From assembly GCA_023079485.1 (NCBI GenBank), contig CM041092.1, positions 9,375,127-9,439,126 on the forward strand: a stretch of 64,000 bases of DNA. Direction: 5' to 3'. The DNA is from Archilochus colubris. Taxonomy: Eukaryota > Chordata > Aves > Apodiformes > Trochilidae. Position numbers and translations under genes: made by a program. How positions within the stretch are numbered: position 1 is the first letter of the stretch; each line of letters begins with the position of its first letter. This document shows positions 44,801 through 57,130 of the stretch, one piece after another. Under the pieces are notes generated by a model, which had not been told where the DNA came from, made no database searches, and saw nothing but the letters and a program-made list of their open reading frames with translations.

Positions 44801-47800
44801 TCCTAGCTTTGCTTCAGTGATGGCAATACTAGCAAGGATTTAGATAGGGCCTGAAATCCACAGCCCTTCTCAATAGAAGCCTTGCCAGAAGGCACCATGA
44901 GTCTGTTTATCACTAGATATTAAGCCATGAAGACTCTAGGACATCCAGTGCTTGCAAAACATCTCTGCAGAGTGGAGGGAACAGAGGGAGGTGCATATGC
45001 AGCTGTTTGGCACTAGGTGATACTCTTTGGGGGCTGCTGGGACCATCAAGACAGCAGGGCTTCTGCTACATCTGGGCTAATTCTGGTGACCTGGCAGCAT
45101 GTCTGCACTTGATTTGAACTCACCTGTGTAAAACTGCAATGCACAGCAAACATTCTGTGATCTCCAAGTGGGAAGAGCTCTGGGTGTGTCAGTATCAGAC
45201 TATTATTCTGATGCTTTTATGAACATTTTGTTCCAGCTTAGCATCTTTGGAAGGGCCGGGCTTGCTTTTTAAGCGAGGTTTTCTACACCTTGCTGCAGTG
45301 CAACAGCAACAGGAGAGAAACAGCTCTTCCAAACAGTTCTCCCCAACCTGCCTTGGCACCCAGCCAGGCTGTGCTATGGTGGCAAGTTCTCTTCTTCTGC
45401 TTTAATTATTGAGACAGAAGTGCTTAACTTGGAGCAGAGCAATGTGCTTGTAAACATGTCTGCAACTGGGTTTTGTCAAAGCAGATGAGACTGGAAGAGG
45501 TGAAGTTCTGCATTGGTGAGAGCATTTGACTGCATCAGATGCAAAGCATGGGAGGTTGTGCAGGGTGTTTCATACTGATGGATGTGAACACAGCTTTAAA
45601 AATACTACTTGCTTATGGGTGACACACACCAAGGAAACTGCAGCATGCCCTGCTTAGAGCAGACTGGGGGTCTGCAGTCTGTAACCATCAGTGCTTGGTG
45701 TTTACTGGAAGCTTCTGAAGTTGCCTGGGCAAGGGGGAACACTGGCTAAAGGGATGGCAATGGAAGTGGGGACATTCGGTGTGGCCTTTCCCTCTGCCTC
45801 TGAATCCTTGCACTGGTCACACCTTCCCTCATTTCTTGCCCAAGACACAATGTGCAGGACTGGATGTGAATTGCAGTTAAATTACAGATTATTTTGTTTC
45901 TTTGCTCTGTTATGTGGGAAGGGGCCAGACAGTCTGGGCTGCAAATGCAAGTGGAGATGTCAGCACAAAGCTCAACAGCACAGAGTCCAGGGTTTGGTCA
46001 GAGCTTCATCCCTTAATGTCTTTGGCATTTGTGGCTGCCCATCTGCTTTGTAAGTGGTGAGGAGAGAAAACTTTTGCTTCTTTTCCAAGCAGACAGATCT
46101 TTGTTTTTCTTTTGCAAAATTGCTTCAAACAGGGCAACAACTGTAGCAATAATTAAACACATGAGTCACAAGCCAACCGCAGTATAAAATCAGAAGAGAA
46201 TGTGGCTATGAGAATGAGAAGGAACTATTGCTGACTTTGACCCAAAAGGCCAGATGCACAGACCAAAATAAGATGCAAATGGCAATAGACCATATCTTGG
46301 GTTTCTGTTTTGAACATCCTTACTCTGATTATTGCTTATCAGAAGTGGTTTAGGTCTCAGCTTCTCGATAATGAGGGCAACTTAAGTTTAAAGCTGTTAG
46401 ACTGTCTCCAAGATAATGCAATACAAATTTGAGATGTAATTTTGACCTTTGGATGTACAAATTCCTGTTCTCTCCCCAGTGAGAGGGCGAGAAGCAGGGA
46501 GCGGTTCCCTCTAGTGGCTGTACCAGCAGGGATTTAATTTAATGTATTTAAGGGCTGGGATCTAACGATTTGTCAGTGCATGCTGAGCAGATTATTGCCT
46601 CAGAGATCTCCGTCTTTGAACATCTTATCCTCTGTCTTTAAAGGGGATTATAGGATTCAATGGACCACTACTTTTAGTGTGTACAGAAAGTAGCATGGCA
46701 TTTATTTTCATCTAAATGGCTCATGTCTGATTTTATTTATAGAGCTCTAAGTGCCTCTTCTTGGACTTATCTAATCTTTATTAGACAATCTAATATTTTG
46801 TCTGCTGTTCCTCCCTCCATAAAATGAATCTGTCTGCTTCTCTTTAAGCACGGGATCTCATTAATCCATGTCCTATAACCAAAGAACACAAAAACTTCTT
46901 CCAATTTGAATCATTAACTCTCTAAAGAGAAATGTAAGCACATTTCTGGGGCATTGCTGAAAAGCAGAGCTGAACAGAAACTCCTACTTAATGGCTAATG
47001 ATTACTGTAGTATACTGGCAATAAATTTCACTTAATTTCTAGCTTAGAAATCCCAGAGAAGGGACAACAAATGTTGCTTGAGCTCATCTCTTTGAGCGAG
47101 TTGTTGGTGAGCCATGAAACCTGAGTTTCCATGAATTTTTGCTGTTTGTGTGGAGCCTATCACAGCCAAAGGAATGAACCCTCAGCACATATTAACTCTT
47201 TCTGCATCTTTTCCCCCTACCTGGCTGTCTGTCTTGCCAGAAATTTTGTGAACATAATGGTGTATGGTTTTGTCCCCATCAAGCTCAACCAAGATCAGTC
47301 ACTGTCTCTTAGAGTCATTAGAAGGAGAAAGACAAACAGAAATACATAAACACAGAGATGGGGTAGAGACAATTATTTCCACTAATAAAAAATAACAAAA
47401 AACAACCTACTATTCAGGACAGCATTAACTTCCTGTGCTTTTCTCCACCTGGCTAAGGAAAACAAACACTTAAAACATCTTGCTACTCTAATTCCAAGCT
47501 TTCCCATGTTTAGTTTAGTCTTGGAAGTGGAGCTGCTAAGTGGCCATCAGGTCTTTAAAAGAAGGGACACAATTTCATTTGAAGTGCAGACCTGACAGTG
47601 GCATCTTTGTAAATAACACATTTTAACATAAAATAACAATCAAAAACACCTGGGCAAGAAGAGCATATTCTCAGTGTTACCTTTTTTCCCAGTCAGCATC
47701 TGGAAGAATACAGGGCACTGAGCGTGGACAGTCTGTCCCACCAGGGATGAAGGCCAGCAGCTCATGTTATCCCACATCCCAGCACATCTGCCTGAGGGGG

Positions 47801-50800
47801 ACACAACACAACATGATGCAGCATCTTCATGCCACAAAACCTCTCCCAGCAACAAAACACCATGAAACATCTCCAAGCAATGAAAACACCATGCAAAGTC
47901 TCCATTGTCCTGAGAACTGTCCTGGATGGGAACAGAACAGGTCCTGGTTTTCTCAAAACAATCCCAGCAAGCTCCAGGCCCATCCCAGTGTGGTCCTTGA
48001 CTCCACTGGTCTCTACTAGCCAAAGAGCAACTTGGCCCTTACAAAGTTTGCATCAGGTCCCTGGTCACCCATCTTGTCTTCTGGTAACTACTGAATAGAC
48101 CTGAAAAGATTAAGGAAAGCAGATGTGAATTTTTTAGCTCACTTTTCAGTACTGCCTGCTAATGCTAGTGCTGGCCCACACCTGTATGTCCCTAGAAAGC
48201 TGAATGTGTTTGCATCTTCAGAGTTCTGGTGCAGAGGAAATGGAGAGCTCAGCATCACAGCCATGCCACAGGATAAAAGCAGAAAAATAGGTTGTCAAAC
48301 CACCCTCCTTTTTGGTGAAGGGCACAGGTAAAGGAAACAAACAATACTGATTTATTCATATCATCAAACTTCTTGTATGTAATGAGACAGATCTGTATTC
48401 TGGAGTATCTGGCAACCTGTCACCAGGCACCCTGTCACTGCTACATGGGAGTGATGCCCTGAAGCTGTGCTCACACCCATCATTAGCAAGGCTCACAGGG
48501 ATAAATAAAGTAAAAACAAGGATTCTAGGCATCCTAAGAAACCAGACAATAGACCTTTCCTCTGCGTACTACCTTTGGGCTAGGGCAGGGTGAAACACTT
48601 CTGCATCTCCCGCACTCTCTACTAGAGAGGAAGGCTTGGAAACTAGGAAAAAGCCTCAGCTTTGGCTCTGAAGGGTGGCTTGTCTCTGGCCACACACCCT
48701 GCACACAAAACATGTCCTGGGAGCTCCTTCACTTTCCACACTGGTGAGTGTAGCAAGACAAACCTCTTTTAGGGAACGCCACTTCAGGGTCCAACCAGGT
48801 GTTCCAGCAGAGACTCACGAGCAATGTGCCAAGCCTATGGCTCTCAGAGTTGACCAGCCCAGATCAGTGCTGCTACTCCAAGAGCAACCAACCTCTCTGC
48901 TGACTAGCTTGGGACTGAGCTGAGCTTCTGTCTCAGGCCTCACCTTTTATTGGCCCCCGGTCCTGCTCATGCGCAGTGGGGGCCCACCCTAATCAGGCAC
49001 AGGTGGGCTTGACACAAGCTCATGCCCACTCCCTGGCAATTAGGGGCACCTGGTTGCCTTGTTACACTACAGGTGAGGACCTGCCATGCCATGGTCCACA
49101 AAAGACCCAGGAACAGTTCATTCTGTGAGATGCTGTGAATGACACAAAGCCATTTGCAGTGTCAATACCTGGTCATGCACACAAAATAGTCACATCTGGT
49201 GCCTCCATCCAATCTCTGAGTCCCCTTGCACATGAACACACTTGCCCAACTTTTTCTTTTTTTTTTTCTATGAACTGCAAAAGGAAAGTTGTGTATGTGA
49301 CGAGGACTCAGTACTACAAGACCTTCCTTGGCCAAGAAACTCCTTTATATGCTGATAAATCCTCTCTAAAATGCAAGAGTTCTGTTACATGACAATAATT
49401 TAGAGCAAGGTAAGGAAAATAAGACCCTGAGGACATGTGATTTAATTTTTCCTGATGGTATTCATTGATTTTTAAAGCAAATATAGTTAAACAAATTTGC
49501 ACTTATTAAGATGACTTTATAAAAATACCATTCAAGATGAGAAGAATTCCAAATCCTTGGCTATCTGCAAGACTTTTTTGCTGCTGTGGCCTCTAGTTTT
49601 GAGTACTTCAGCTGAGCAGCTGAATTAGAAGGCTTTTACTACTCTTGCTGTCACAGTAAAGTCAAGGTTCCCCTCTCAGAGCCTTTTAACAGATCTTACC
49701 TGATTTTGTGCTCCTGAATGAGAGGTGCACACAAGGTGCATGCCTCCTATGGGAAGGGATGTGGGGGGCTCAAATTTGGAGGCTACCCAGCTCACTTGAG
49801 AGCAGTTTTTACTGTGCACATTCATTCAGTCTTTACCTGAGCTCAGAACTGGGTCGTTTTCAGGTGTTCTGTTCTTTGCCTCCAGGGACAGAAGCTCAGC
49901 ACAGTTTTCTTTTTCCTTTTTCAGGACACTTAGAAGGTCACAGACAGGTGGCACAGCTCTGATCTGCAAATTTTAAAAGCAGTGGAATAACTTTTCCTCT
50001 GTAAAGTTTTATCTCCTCAATAGGATTTACCCTTTCTATGCTCATATTCCCCCTGCAACCCAATCAACTGAGTGCAGGTAATTTTTCCTGGAAATACAGT
50101 CAATTTCCTTGAAATACAGTCAATTTTACTGTTTGGGTCTGCTTTTTTATAGAGTAGCAGCAGGCAAGCACAGACTGAGTTTCTGCCTTCTCTGTTTTGC
50201 TGACATTACCATTATTGAGAAAAATGAATATGTTATTCTGCTAAATTAAGTACATGAGCAGGATCCTCTTCCAAAAGACTGCAGAAACATCCAAGGCACT
50301 GCAGGACTCTCCTGGAGCAACAGAGAAATAAATACACACCCTGGGCAGTGCTAAACCATTAACCTGAGAGGTAATTTCCCCAGGTACCAGTGATTCAAAT
50401 AACTGGCTGAAGACCTCTCAAGTCTGTTTCATTGCTGCTGATCAGGAGCAGCCTGAAAGCAGAACCTCAGCCAGGTTTTTGTGAGAAGTTGGATGCTCAT
50501 TCATCCTGTGATCATTTTCTCACCTTCCCATCTTTCCACATCCTCCTTTCTCACAAAGCAGTGGGGAAATGTTGACCTTAAGTCAATCCTTAGGAAGCAA
50601 TTCAATGTGCAGATGATGTTACACATACCTGGACCACAATGAATGTACCAAACAGCTAATGACCATTAGCATGGCACATATTGAAAATCACTGCAAAATA
50701 ACTTGCACAAGGTTCCAGTTGTTATGTCTTGCAGTGAAAAATTACATATACCATTTCTATTATTTTACCAGTTTCTATTATTTTTTACAATAAAAATATT

Positions 50801-53800
50801 GAATACAAGTGGGTTCCCATTTTAAAAAATTAGATAATTCCTCCCTCATGAAATAAAAAAAAAAGTCTTTATGTATTCCATTATGGAACATATACATACA
50901 CACATACGTGTATAGACATACATACTCAAAAGATTAAAGTCATCAGGATGTATTATGACAAAAGTATCAGAATTTTTTTAGGTACTTCATGCAGGGAAAG
51001 TTAACCCAGCAGCATCATATAACTATTCAACCTCATCAATCTTGTGGCATTGCTGATCACTTCCAGATTAGATTTAGGAGACAGAATGATCACTAAAAGC
51101 CTTGTAATGAGAACTATTATTTTTCTACAATTAAATTTTAGTCTAACAAACATCAGAAACTGTATTCCCACTCATTTCAGCTGGAATTATTTTGGGTATT
51201 GTACATCTGAACAAAGTTTGATCTTGTCAGTGGTGTTTCCATGCCTCATCTAATTGGTCTGTTGTGTTTAACTTATCTTTCTCCCTTGACTTTGTACATC
51301 ATGAAATAAACTAACTAAACCCATTTGGTTTTGCATAGTATAATGACTTTCCTGGAATCACACATGCAAATAATTCAGATTTTAAAAGCTATCCTCTGAT
51401 GCCAGGATTTAAACACATTTTTAACCAGTGTAATATTTGCAAAAAAAATTAAAAATCTATTCAACCTTTGAAAATAGTTGTCTGACTGGAGTAACGTGGC
51501 TAAAGAAATGTAATTGCATTTAAGAGTTTCAGTTGTTAGCTGATGGCTGAATTTGGTAATTTCTAAAAATGGAGAGATTTTTAAAATGTGCATTATTTAT
51601 CACTATCTATGATTATGTATTTGATCACCAATAGTAATGCAATTTACTACATTTTCTGAGTTCACAAGTATTAAAGTGATACTTAAGACCTCCAACATAT
51701 TTATGCTGTAGTATCTCTTTCCACAAGTTTCTTTGAAAATACATTAAAACCCTGTATTAATGCTGAGCGTTTGAGGGGATCAGCAGGACTGGTCTGGTCT
51801 GCATGCAGGTCCTTCAAGATGATACTGAACATGCTTAAAATTAATGGTATCAATCACTTTGTAATAATACAAGAAACAGGAAACCTGTCCACCCTAAAAA
51901 GGGCTACACATCTTCTGGACACCATTTGCATTTAAGAAATGTTGGTCCTAAGGAAGCATTTGCTGAGAAAGAGATTTAAATGTTATTTCTTTATAGTTAG
52001 AATGGGACTGGACACTTGTAGCACATTCAGCTGTGAAGACCACTTTGATCCAGCATTAGTGTCTTGTTATTTCTTATTCCTACTTAAGGATTATTTTCTT
52101 ATTATTTCTTATTCCTGTTTAAGCAGGAATATGGTGTAGTCAATGCCTTACAATTACTGTGTGTGATGTTCACCCTGCTCTCCTGATTAGATACCTCTTA
52201 TCTGGTAATACAAACAAGGTGGGTAACCAGATTTTACACTCAGAGGAGGCAGAAAGCCCACAGGTGCTGTTTACAGACCTTGTTTTCCATAAATGCTGTC
52301 CAGCCAACCCTGGCATCCAGCAGGGCAGGCTGGGTGCTGTTTGCTGTTTGTGAACCAGGTGAAATCCCACACCCCAGCTGCAGCCAGAGAACCCCAACAC
52401 CACTGCCAGCTGTGCTCAGGCTCCCTCCTGTTTACCATCCCCAGCTGGGAGCAAACCTTGAAATCCTGGAGGAAAAATGGGCTCCTCTGTGGAGGGTTTC
52501 TTTGTTTTGTCCTAAATGGGTCACTGAAACAGCTCCCAGACCAGGGCCTGCCACATTTTGATGAGGGGGCAAGACATCCTCATACTTTGTTTAAAGAAAA
52601 TATGAGGCACCAAAACCATTCCAAACAGCAATAGTTGTAACTAAATGCCCAGGATGTTGCAGTTTGTGGTATAGGTAGCAACAGCCAACTATGGTTTTTT
52701 AACTTATGAAATGAATGGATCTAAACACTGTTTAAAATAAATTATATTTCCAGCCACAGAATTCACGTCCATTTAATTTGAAAGCAAACCAGGGTTGGTT
52801 TAATGAGAGGACTTAAAGAACAAAAGATACCTGGCAAAATCAAAATAACTATTTGAAGGATGAGAAAGAGTGGAGAAAAAGTGGAAGATGTTCTCAGTGG
52901 CACCCTCACCAATGATATCTATTTACAGAGTTCTTTAAGTAATACCTAGGAATAAGAAAATAAAATGAGACAAGAAAAGGCTCATAACCACTATTTTCAT
53001 TATGGAAGATGATCACAAGGCAAAAAGTCTGCAAATTGCATTCAGTCTGCATTTAAAATATCAAGGCAGAGCTCAGGTTTTCTCAGAATTTGAACCAAAT
53101 CCCCTGCTGGGGCAAATAGAATGATTTTTCCATTAGTTGCAACAAAACAGTAATTTTTTACATGTACTAAGATGTTGATCCTTTCCCAGCTTCTCACCCC
53201 TAAGCTGGACATATTTCAATCTTAGTTTTGCATGCTTTTAAAATATGATAAGCTGAGAATCACAGAATCCTAGGGGTTGGAAGGGACCTCGAAAGATCAT
53301 CTAGGGAAGATCACAGCCCAAGTTTAACTGTCCTTCCAGACCCACCTGAGTGTCCAGCACTCAACAGTGACAATCTGCCACATAAGTTCCCAGTTAAATG
53401 ATAAAAGTAGAAGAAACCAAACTTTGCAGGTTAAACATTGCTTTGCATTCCTTCAATCTGAGTGAAGGGAGGCTTTGGCAGTGGTGGGCATTCCTCCCTA
53501 GGGGATTGCTTGCTGATGTAAATCAGTTAAAACTTCTCTAAATGGTGTCAAATCTTTTCTCCTTCACCACAAATCCTGGCATATTTACCAAAATAGATTA
53601 CTAACACTGCTGTCTTTATAAAGATGGGGAAACTGAGGCATGATGCTCTTTATATATCTTGGGGTAACTGAGGCATTCAGCATCTAGCCATCTGGCCATG
53701 ACAGCGAGTGCAGGAAGCATCAGAAGCAAGAGAAAAATACAGAAATCCCAGCTTCAACATAGACAGTTTCAAATAAAGACACTGTGACTCCATGGAATAG

Positions 53801-53907
53801 AGATGCATGTACTCAGATGTGTGATTCCATGCAACTGGGAATAAATAGATCTGAACACCTACCGTGGAGGTTGAAATCCAGAAGATGATCACCCAGATGG
53901 TCCACAT
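35830..53907 (-). CDS. SCTR: Secretin receptor, class B1 GPCR, 450 aa, 13 coding exons
   Basis: Receptor for secretin, coupling mainly to Gs and cAMP at the plasma membrane. Minus-strand coding exons: 53863-53907, 49837-49963, 47681-47791, 43592-43695, 43205-43302, 42112-42244, 41012-41165, 40869-40929, 40274-40343, 37425-37516, 37194-37332, 37004-37045 and 35830-36006. All borders are AG/GT and all phases agree. Exon 1 encodes a hydrophobic signal peptide ([10 protein letters not shown]...). The ectodomain (exons 2-4) has seven cysteines, including [16 protein letters not shown] and [20 protein letters not shown], plus several N-glycosylation sequons (NRT, NMS, NCT, NDT). Exons 5-12 encode seven helices: RNYIHMHLF after TM1, [13 protein letters not shown] in TM3, [18 protein letters not shown] in TM5/loop 3, and [14 protein letters not shown] at TM7. 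The last exon starts [14 protein letters not shown] (helix 8), followed by a Ser-rich tail. Exon sizes 98, 133, 154, 61, 70, 92 and 42 are typical of class B receptors. Confidence 0.97.
37969..38243 (-). mobile_element. CR1 LINE fragment in SCTR intron 9
   Basis: The plus strand reads as reverse-complement CR1: CATAGGATCGTTTTGGTTGG, then CTCCAGGGATGGTGACTCTA and GGCAGCCTGTTCCATTGCC. It is diverged from the 23 kb copy and carries frame breaks, so it is older. Confidence 0.85.
38243..40273. other. Rest of SCTR intron 9
   Basis: A moderately GC-rich block (38380-38700 and 39130-39280) around the CR1 fragments. It contains long but unconvincing open frames on both strands. An AATAAAG occurs at about 39279. 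I see no gene, and the source of the GC-rich block is unknown. Confidence 0.4.
38786..38920 (+). mobile_element. CR1 LINE 3' fragment, sense on plus strand, with internal deletion
   Basis: GTTGTGGATGCC through TTCAAAGCCAGGTTGGATGG to CTATTCTGTGATTCTATT matches the CR1 3' end in forward orientation. About 25 to 35 bases that normally precede the terminal octamers (the GGTCCCTTCCAACCC block) are missing, apparently removed between two short ACTA-containing repeats. It points opposite to the CR1 copy 540 bases to its left, in the same SCTR intron. Confidence 0.75.
43708..43785. repeat. (CAAAA)n-like A-rich tract beside SCTR exon 4
   Basis: About 78 bases of A runs interrupted by C. On the SCTR sense strand this is a (GTTTT)n tract ending about 12 bases before the exon 4 splice acceptor, so it forms the polypyrimidine region of that 3' splice site. 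Confidence 0.85.
44747..44803 (-). mobile_element. Short CR1 3'-end remnant in SCTR intron 3
   Basis: AGAATCACAGAATGGTTTTG followed by GTTGGAAGGGACCTGAAAGA is the reverse complement of a CR1 3' end. Only about 57 bases are recognisable. Confidence 0.75.
48743..49077 (-). mobile_element. Solo LTR of an endogenous retrovirus with 6-bp target duplication
   Basis: A 323-bp element (48749-49071) begins TGTAGCAAGAC and ends GTTACACTACA, so its tips form the TGTAG...CTACA inverted repeat of a long terminal repeat. It is flanked on both sides by GGTGAG (48743-48748 and 49072-49077), a perfect 6-bp target-site duplication, the length usual for ERVK-type (beta/alpha-like) avian elements. The minus strand carries AATAAA (48946-48951), within a CCAATAAAAGG context that could serve as polyadenylation signal or TATA-like box, so the LTR most likely reads in the same direction as SCTR. 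No internal retroviral genes remain: it is a recombined solo LTR in SCTR intron 2. I cannot name the family. Confidence 0.8.
50086..50125. repeat. 20-bp tandem duplication in SCTR intron 1
   Basis: TCCTGGAAATACAGTCAATT is followed by a near-identical unit at an exact 20-base spacing. No function is evident. Confidence 0.75.
52067..52125. repeat. Imperfect 35-bp duplication in SCTR intron 1
   Basis: TTATTTCTTATTCCTACTTA recurs 35 bases downstream as TTATTTCTTATTCCTGTTTA. It is a small AT-rich local duplication. Confidence 0.65.
53256..53345 (-). mobile_element. CR1 3' remnant in SCTR intron 1
   Basis: GAATCACAGAATCCTAGGGG and GTTGGAAGGGACCTCGAAAG mark the reverse complement of a CR1 3' end. 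Similarity fades after about 50 to 90 bases. Confidence 0.7.
53615..53650. repeat. Possible MIR-like SINE remnant
   Basis: ATGGGGAAACTGAGGCATGA resembles the conserved core end of ancient MIR elements. A similar GGGAAACTGAGGCATGGAG occurs at about 42071-42089. Both are too short to be sure. Confidence 0.25.
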
Positions 53908-56840
53908 GGTCAATCACAGGCTGTTTCCTTCATGCCTTGTGCACCAGAGGTCAGCAGGCTGTCTGTGTGCTCTCCAGCGTGGCTCTCAGCTCCTTTCAAT
54001 TCATCCCTTTCCCTCCTTGCTTTTTTCCCTTCCCAGCTTTGACCATCCTTAACCAATGTTTCTCTCCAGCTGCATCAGCAGTGACAGGACCCCCCCGCCC
54101 CCCTTCCTGTCTACTCCTCCTCCTCTGCAGAAGTCTCCTGTCCCAAGATCAACCACCAGCACCTCTGTTGATCATGTTCCTGCTGTTGCCTGCCTCCCTT
54201 CCCAGCTGTTATCCACTGCTATCCACGGGTGTCACTGGGGAATGATCATTCCTCACGCTCCCAGGCTAAGGCACTAAGCAGGGCTCCTGGGTAAGATTAT
54301 CAGCCCCGCCATGGCAGAGGTGATCAGTCATGGGGAAATAAGGATTTATTTCTGGAATAAGAACCCTGCTGAGAAAGAGGGTCGGAGGAATGTGATTCAG
54401 GCTGCCTGCACTGCTTCTGCTCTCGACAGCTCTGCACATGCCTCCTGCAGTCAGCACGTATTCCCTGGAGCCAGAAACCAGGAGGCTGGCAGAGCCTGCT
54501 CAGGGCAGTCGGGTACCCCTGCCTCCCACCTAGCCTGGGGGAGCCCTGCCACAGGGGCTGAAGATGGCCTCAAGTCTGGGGTAGGCACCAGAGAAGGGCA
54601 AACAGGGATGCTTGTCTTCCTAGCCCTTCCAAAGAGGACTATAAATGCTCCCTGGATTTTATTCTCTAAACCAACATCCAAAGAAACAGCCAGGATGTGT
54701 TTTGTCCCAGTGCTTTAGATTGCAAGGTGTCATTGCATTTGGATCCCTGTGGTACCTCATGATGGGATAGATTTCAGCCACCCTGGGGTCTCCATAGGCA
54801 GTGCCTCCAGAGCCCCCTTCCCTGGCAGCAGAGTGAGCTTTGGTTTTCCAGGTTTTGTTTCTGTGGCAAAACTCGTGTAAAGGGCTGGTGTGCTTACACT
54901 GGGTGTGGGCTCCCAGCTGACAAGGCAAGTGCTCCAAACCCTTGCTTGACAAATAGTACCATAATGAAAACATCCTCAAACAAAAGCCAAAGTTTGTGCT
55001 GTGTGCTAATGCCCTCACTGCAGTCCTCAAGCTGGTAAAGTGTCAATAAACATCTTTTACCTACTTTTCCAAGTTTTTGTCCTGTCAGCCCAGACGCTGG
55101 TGATGAGGCACTGCCCAAAATTCAGGGTCTGCTCCCCAGTCTCCTAAGGATGTTCTCTGGATCTGCCACTGATTATGGCCATAAAACATCTAGCTTGTTC
55201 CCTGTGCACTGAAAATCCAGCTTTTGCATGAACCAATTCATCTTCTGAGCAGCACGGTGAAGGAACCTGGGTCTCTTAGTGAGCATTGCCCTTTCCCATG
55301 CCCACTCTGAGTGCAGTAACTCCAGCTCATCTCCACATCTGCTCCTTAGGGACAGGTGAATTACAATGCTTTGTTTTCCTACACCCTCCCCTCACCCCTG
55401 CCCATATCCCAGAGCAGGGTGCAGTCAGCAGCACTATCTGCTCTGCATCCATGCCAGCTCTGTCCTGCCCAGCTGCTCACACAGCATTGTTTCTCTTGCA
55501 AAGAGCAAGTGTTTCAGTCTTCCTTGCCCCAGTCCACACGAAACTTGTAGAAACTTTCGTTTTCTTGTTAAAAGGGGATCTGAAAGGCAGCCAGGCAATG
55601 CCATTACAGTAGTCTGAAGAAACCACATTGGCAATGCTGTGTCATCCCAGTGGGGTGCCAAGTCATTCTCTCTCTTCCTTTGGCTCAAGGAATATTTTAT
55701 TATTATGTTCATATTGCAAAAGCTTCCCCTGAAAGCCATCGCTCTTGCTCACATTTGGGGAACTGAGGGAGCTTTGCTCCTGGGTGTACTTCTGAATGTG
55801 AGGCATTTGCTGCAGTTGCCCTGGAGCTGCAGAAAAACAATGTTGGATTTAAAGAGCAACGGTGTGAATGAAGAGCCCAATATTGTGTGGCCCTCCCATT
55901 CCATTCAGGTGCAGGCTGAGCATCTGGAAGAACCAGGATGCAAAATAAAAAATGGGAAATTGTCACCCAAGAGCTGCAGGTGTTGGTGCAAGGGGACAGA
56001 CAGCATGGGCTGGGAAACCTGGGAGCAGCAGCAGAGTACAGAGAATTCTTAATTCACATATCCTGAAATGAGGTTTTTGTTTAATTAGTCAATGTAGAGT
56101 TGCACATGGCTGCGTGCACCAACCTTCCTTCCTCCTCAGCACATCCATTTTAAATCTGCCACAGCTGCTCTTTCAAGCCTATAATCCAGATCAGAATTAA
56201 AACACCAGAATTTGTTCGTGAAGTCTTGAAAGACTTTAAACTTTAGTGGTAAATAAAAAATAAGTTACTTTGCTTTGTATTACTCTGATTGTCAGATTGC
56301 TAACTTATCAAGCACTAACCGACTTTGATGTTAAATATTTATTTATTAATACTAAAATTTCCATTAGCTCTTCAATCTAATAGTTATTTCCTTTTTCTCT
56401 CTCCCTTGATGAGTAATTAAATTGTTTGTAGTGCCTCTATTACAGCTTGACAATCAGACCACTCGTTTTTCACCTGGTGTTTGGAGTAGAGGGGTAAATC
56501 TGGGGTGAGAACCGCCCATTTAAATCCAATCTGTATTTACATTAGTATTCTTAAAGAAATACGGAGATCTGTTGGCTGGTAACCCCCTTCTTTTCACCTG
56601 CCTTTCCTACTAACTTGCTGCCTCTCAGGAAACCGTACAGAGTGCTTCCCGAGGAAGTTTTGTGTTAAAAGATGAGCGTTTTCCAAGAAAAAAGCGCCTC
56701 TGCCCTGCGTGCGGCCACTCTGTGGATCCTGAACACGACGCTTGGGAGGAAAGAAAACCCAAAGGTCTTTTTTCTTCCTTTCTATTATTTATTTATCTAT
56801 TTATTTTGCAGTCAGAGCCCGCTGAGCTGCAGCTGAGACG
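53908..56840. other. Divergent intergenic region between SCTR and CFAP221
   Basis: This contains the SCTR upstream region on the left. No TATA box or CpG island is apparent at the SCTR start, unlike at the other genes here, which fits a tissue-restricted receptor. I found no exon of another gene. Open frames of 100 to 137 codons occur but have no recognisable protein content. Confidence 0.55.
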
Positions 56841-57130
56841 ATTCCCCCCCCCCCCCGGCCCCCAGGTCCCGAGTGGTGCAGTCCAGCCTGGCTGCCGCGT
56901 TGCCTAGCAACCGCCGCGGCCCGCCGCCTGCCTGAGGTGAAAACCGAACCGGGCCAGACCGGACCGGGCTGGGCTACCTGTCCGGCTCTCCGGGGGGTTG
57001 TCCGGGTACCGGGTTCGGTAATGTCCGTCCGCCGGGCCAGGGGCCGTGAGCCGCTGTGAGGGGAGGCAGGGGCTCCCTGCAGGGCGGGAGGGTCGGAGGG
57101 GGGGGTGATTGTCCCGGCCTGTGGCGAGGC
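56840..57130 (+). promoter_or_regulatory. CFAP221: CFAP221 CpG-rich promoter with RFX X-box
   Basis: A GC-rich block about 2.5 kb upstream of the first coding exon. GTTGCCTAGCAAC at 56899-56911 is a perfect RFX-family X-box with two facing half-sites, the element that drives motile-cilia genes through RFX2/RFX3 and FOXJ1. A run of 13 C (56844-56856) precedes it. Possible first-exon donors are GAG/GTGAAA at 56936 and GAG/GTGAGT at 57488. Confidence 0.75.

Noticed and set aside
50190..50330. Minus-strand segment with a polypyrimidine/AG and WKR-like reading, considered as SCTR exon 2
   Set aside because: Phase and cysteine spacing did not fit, and the segment at 49837-49963 fits both fully.
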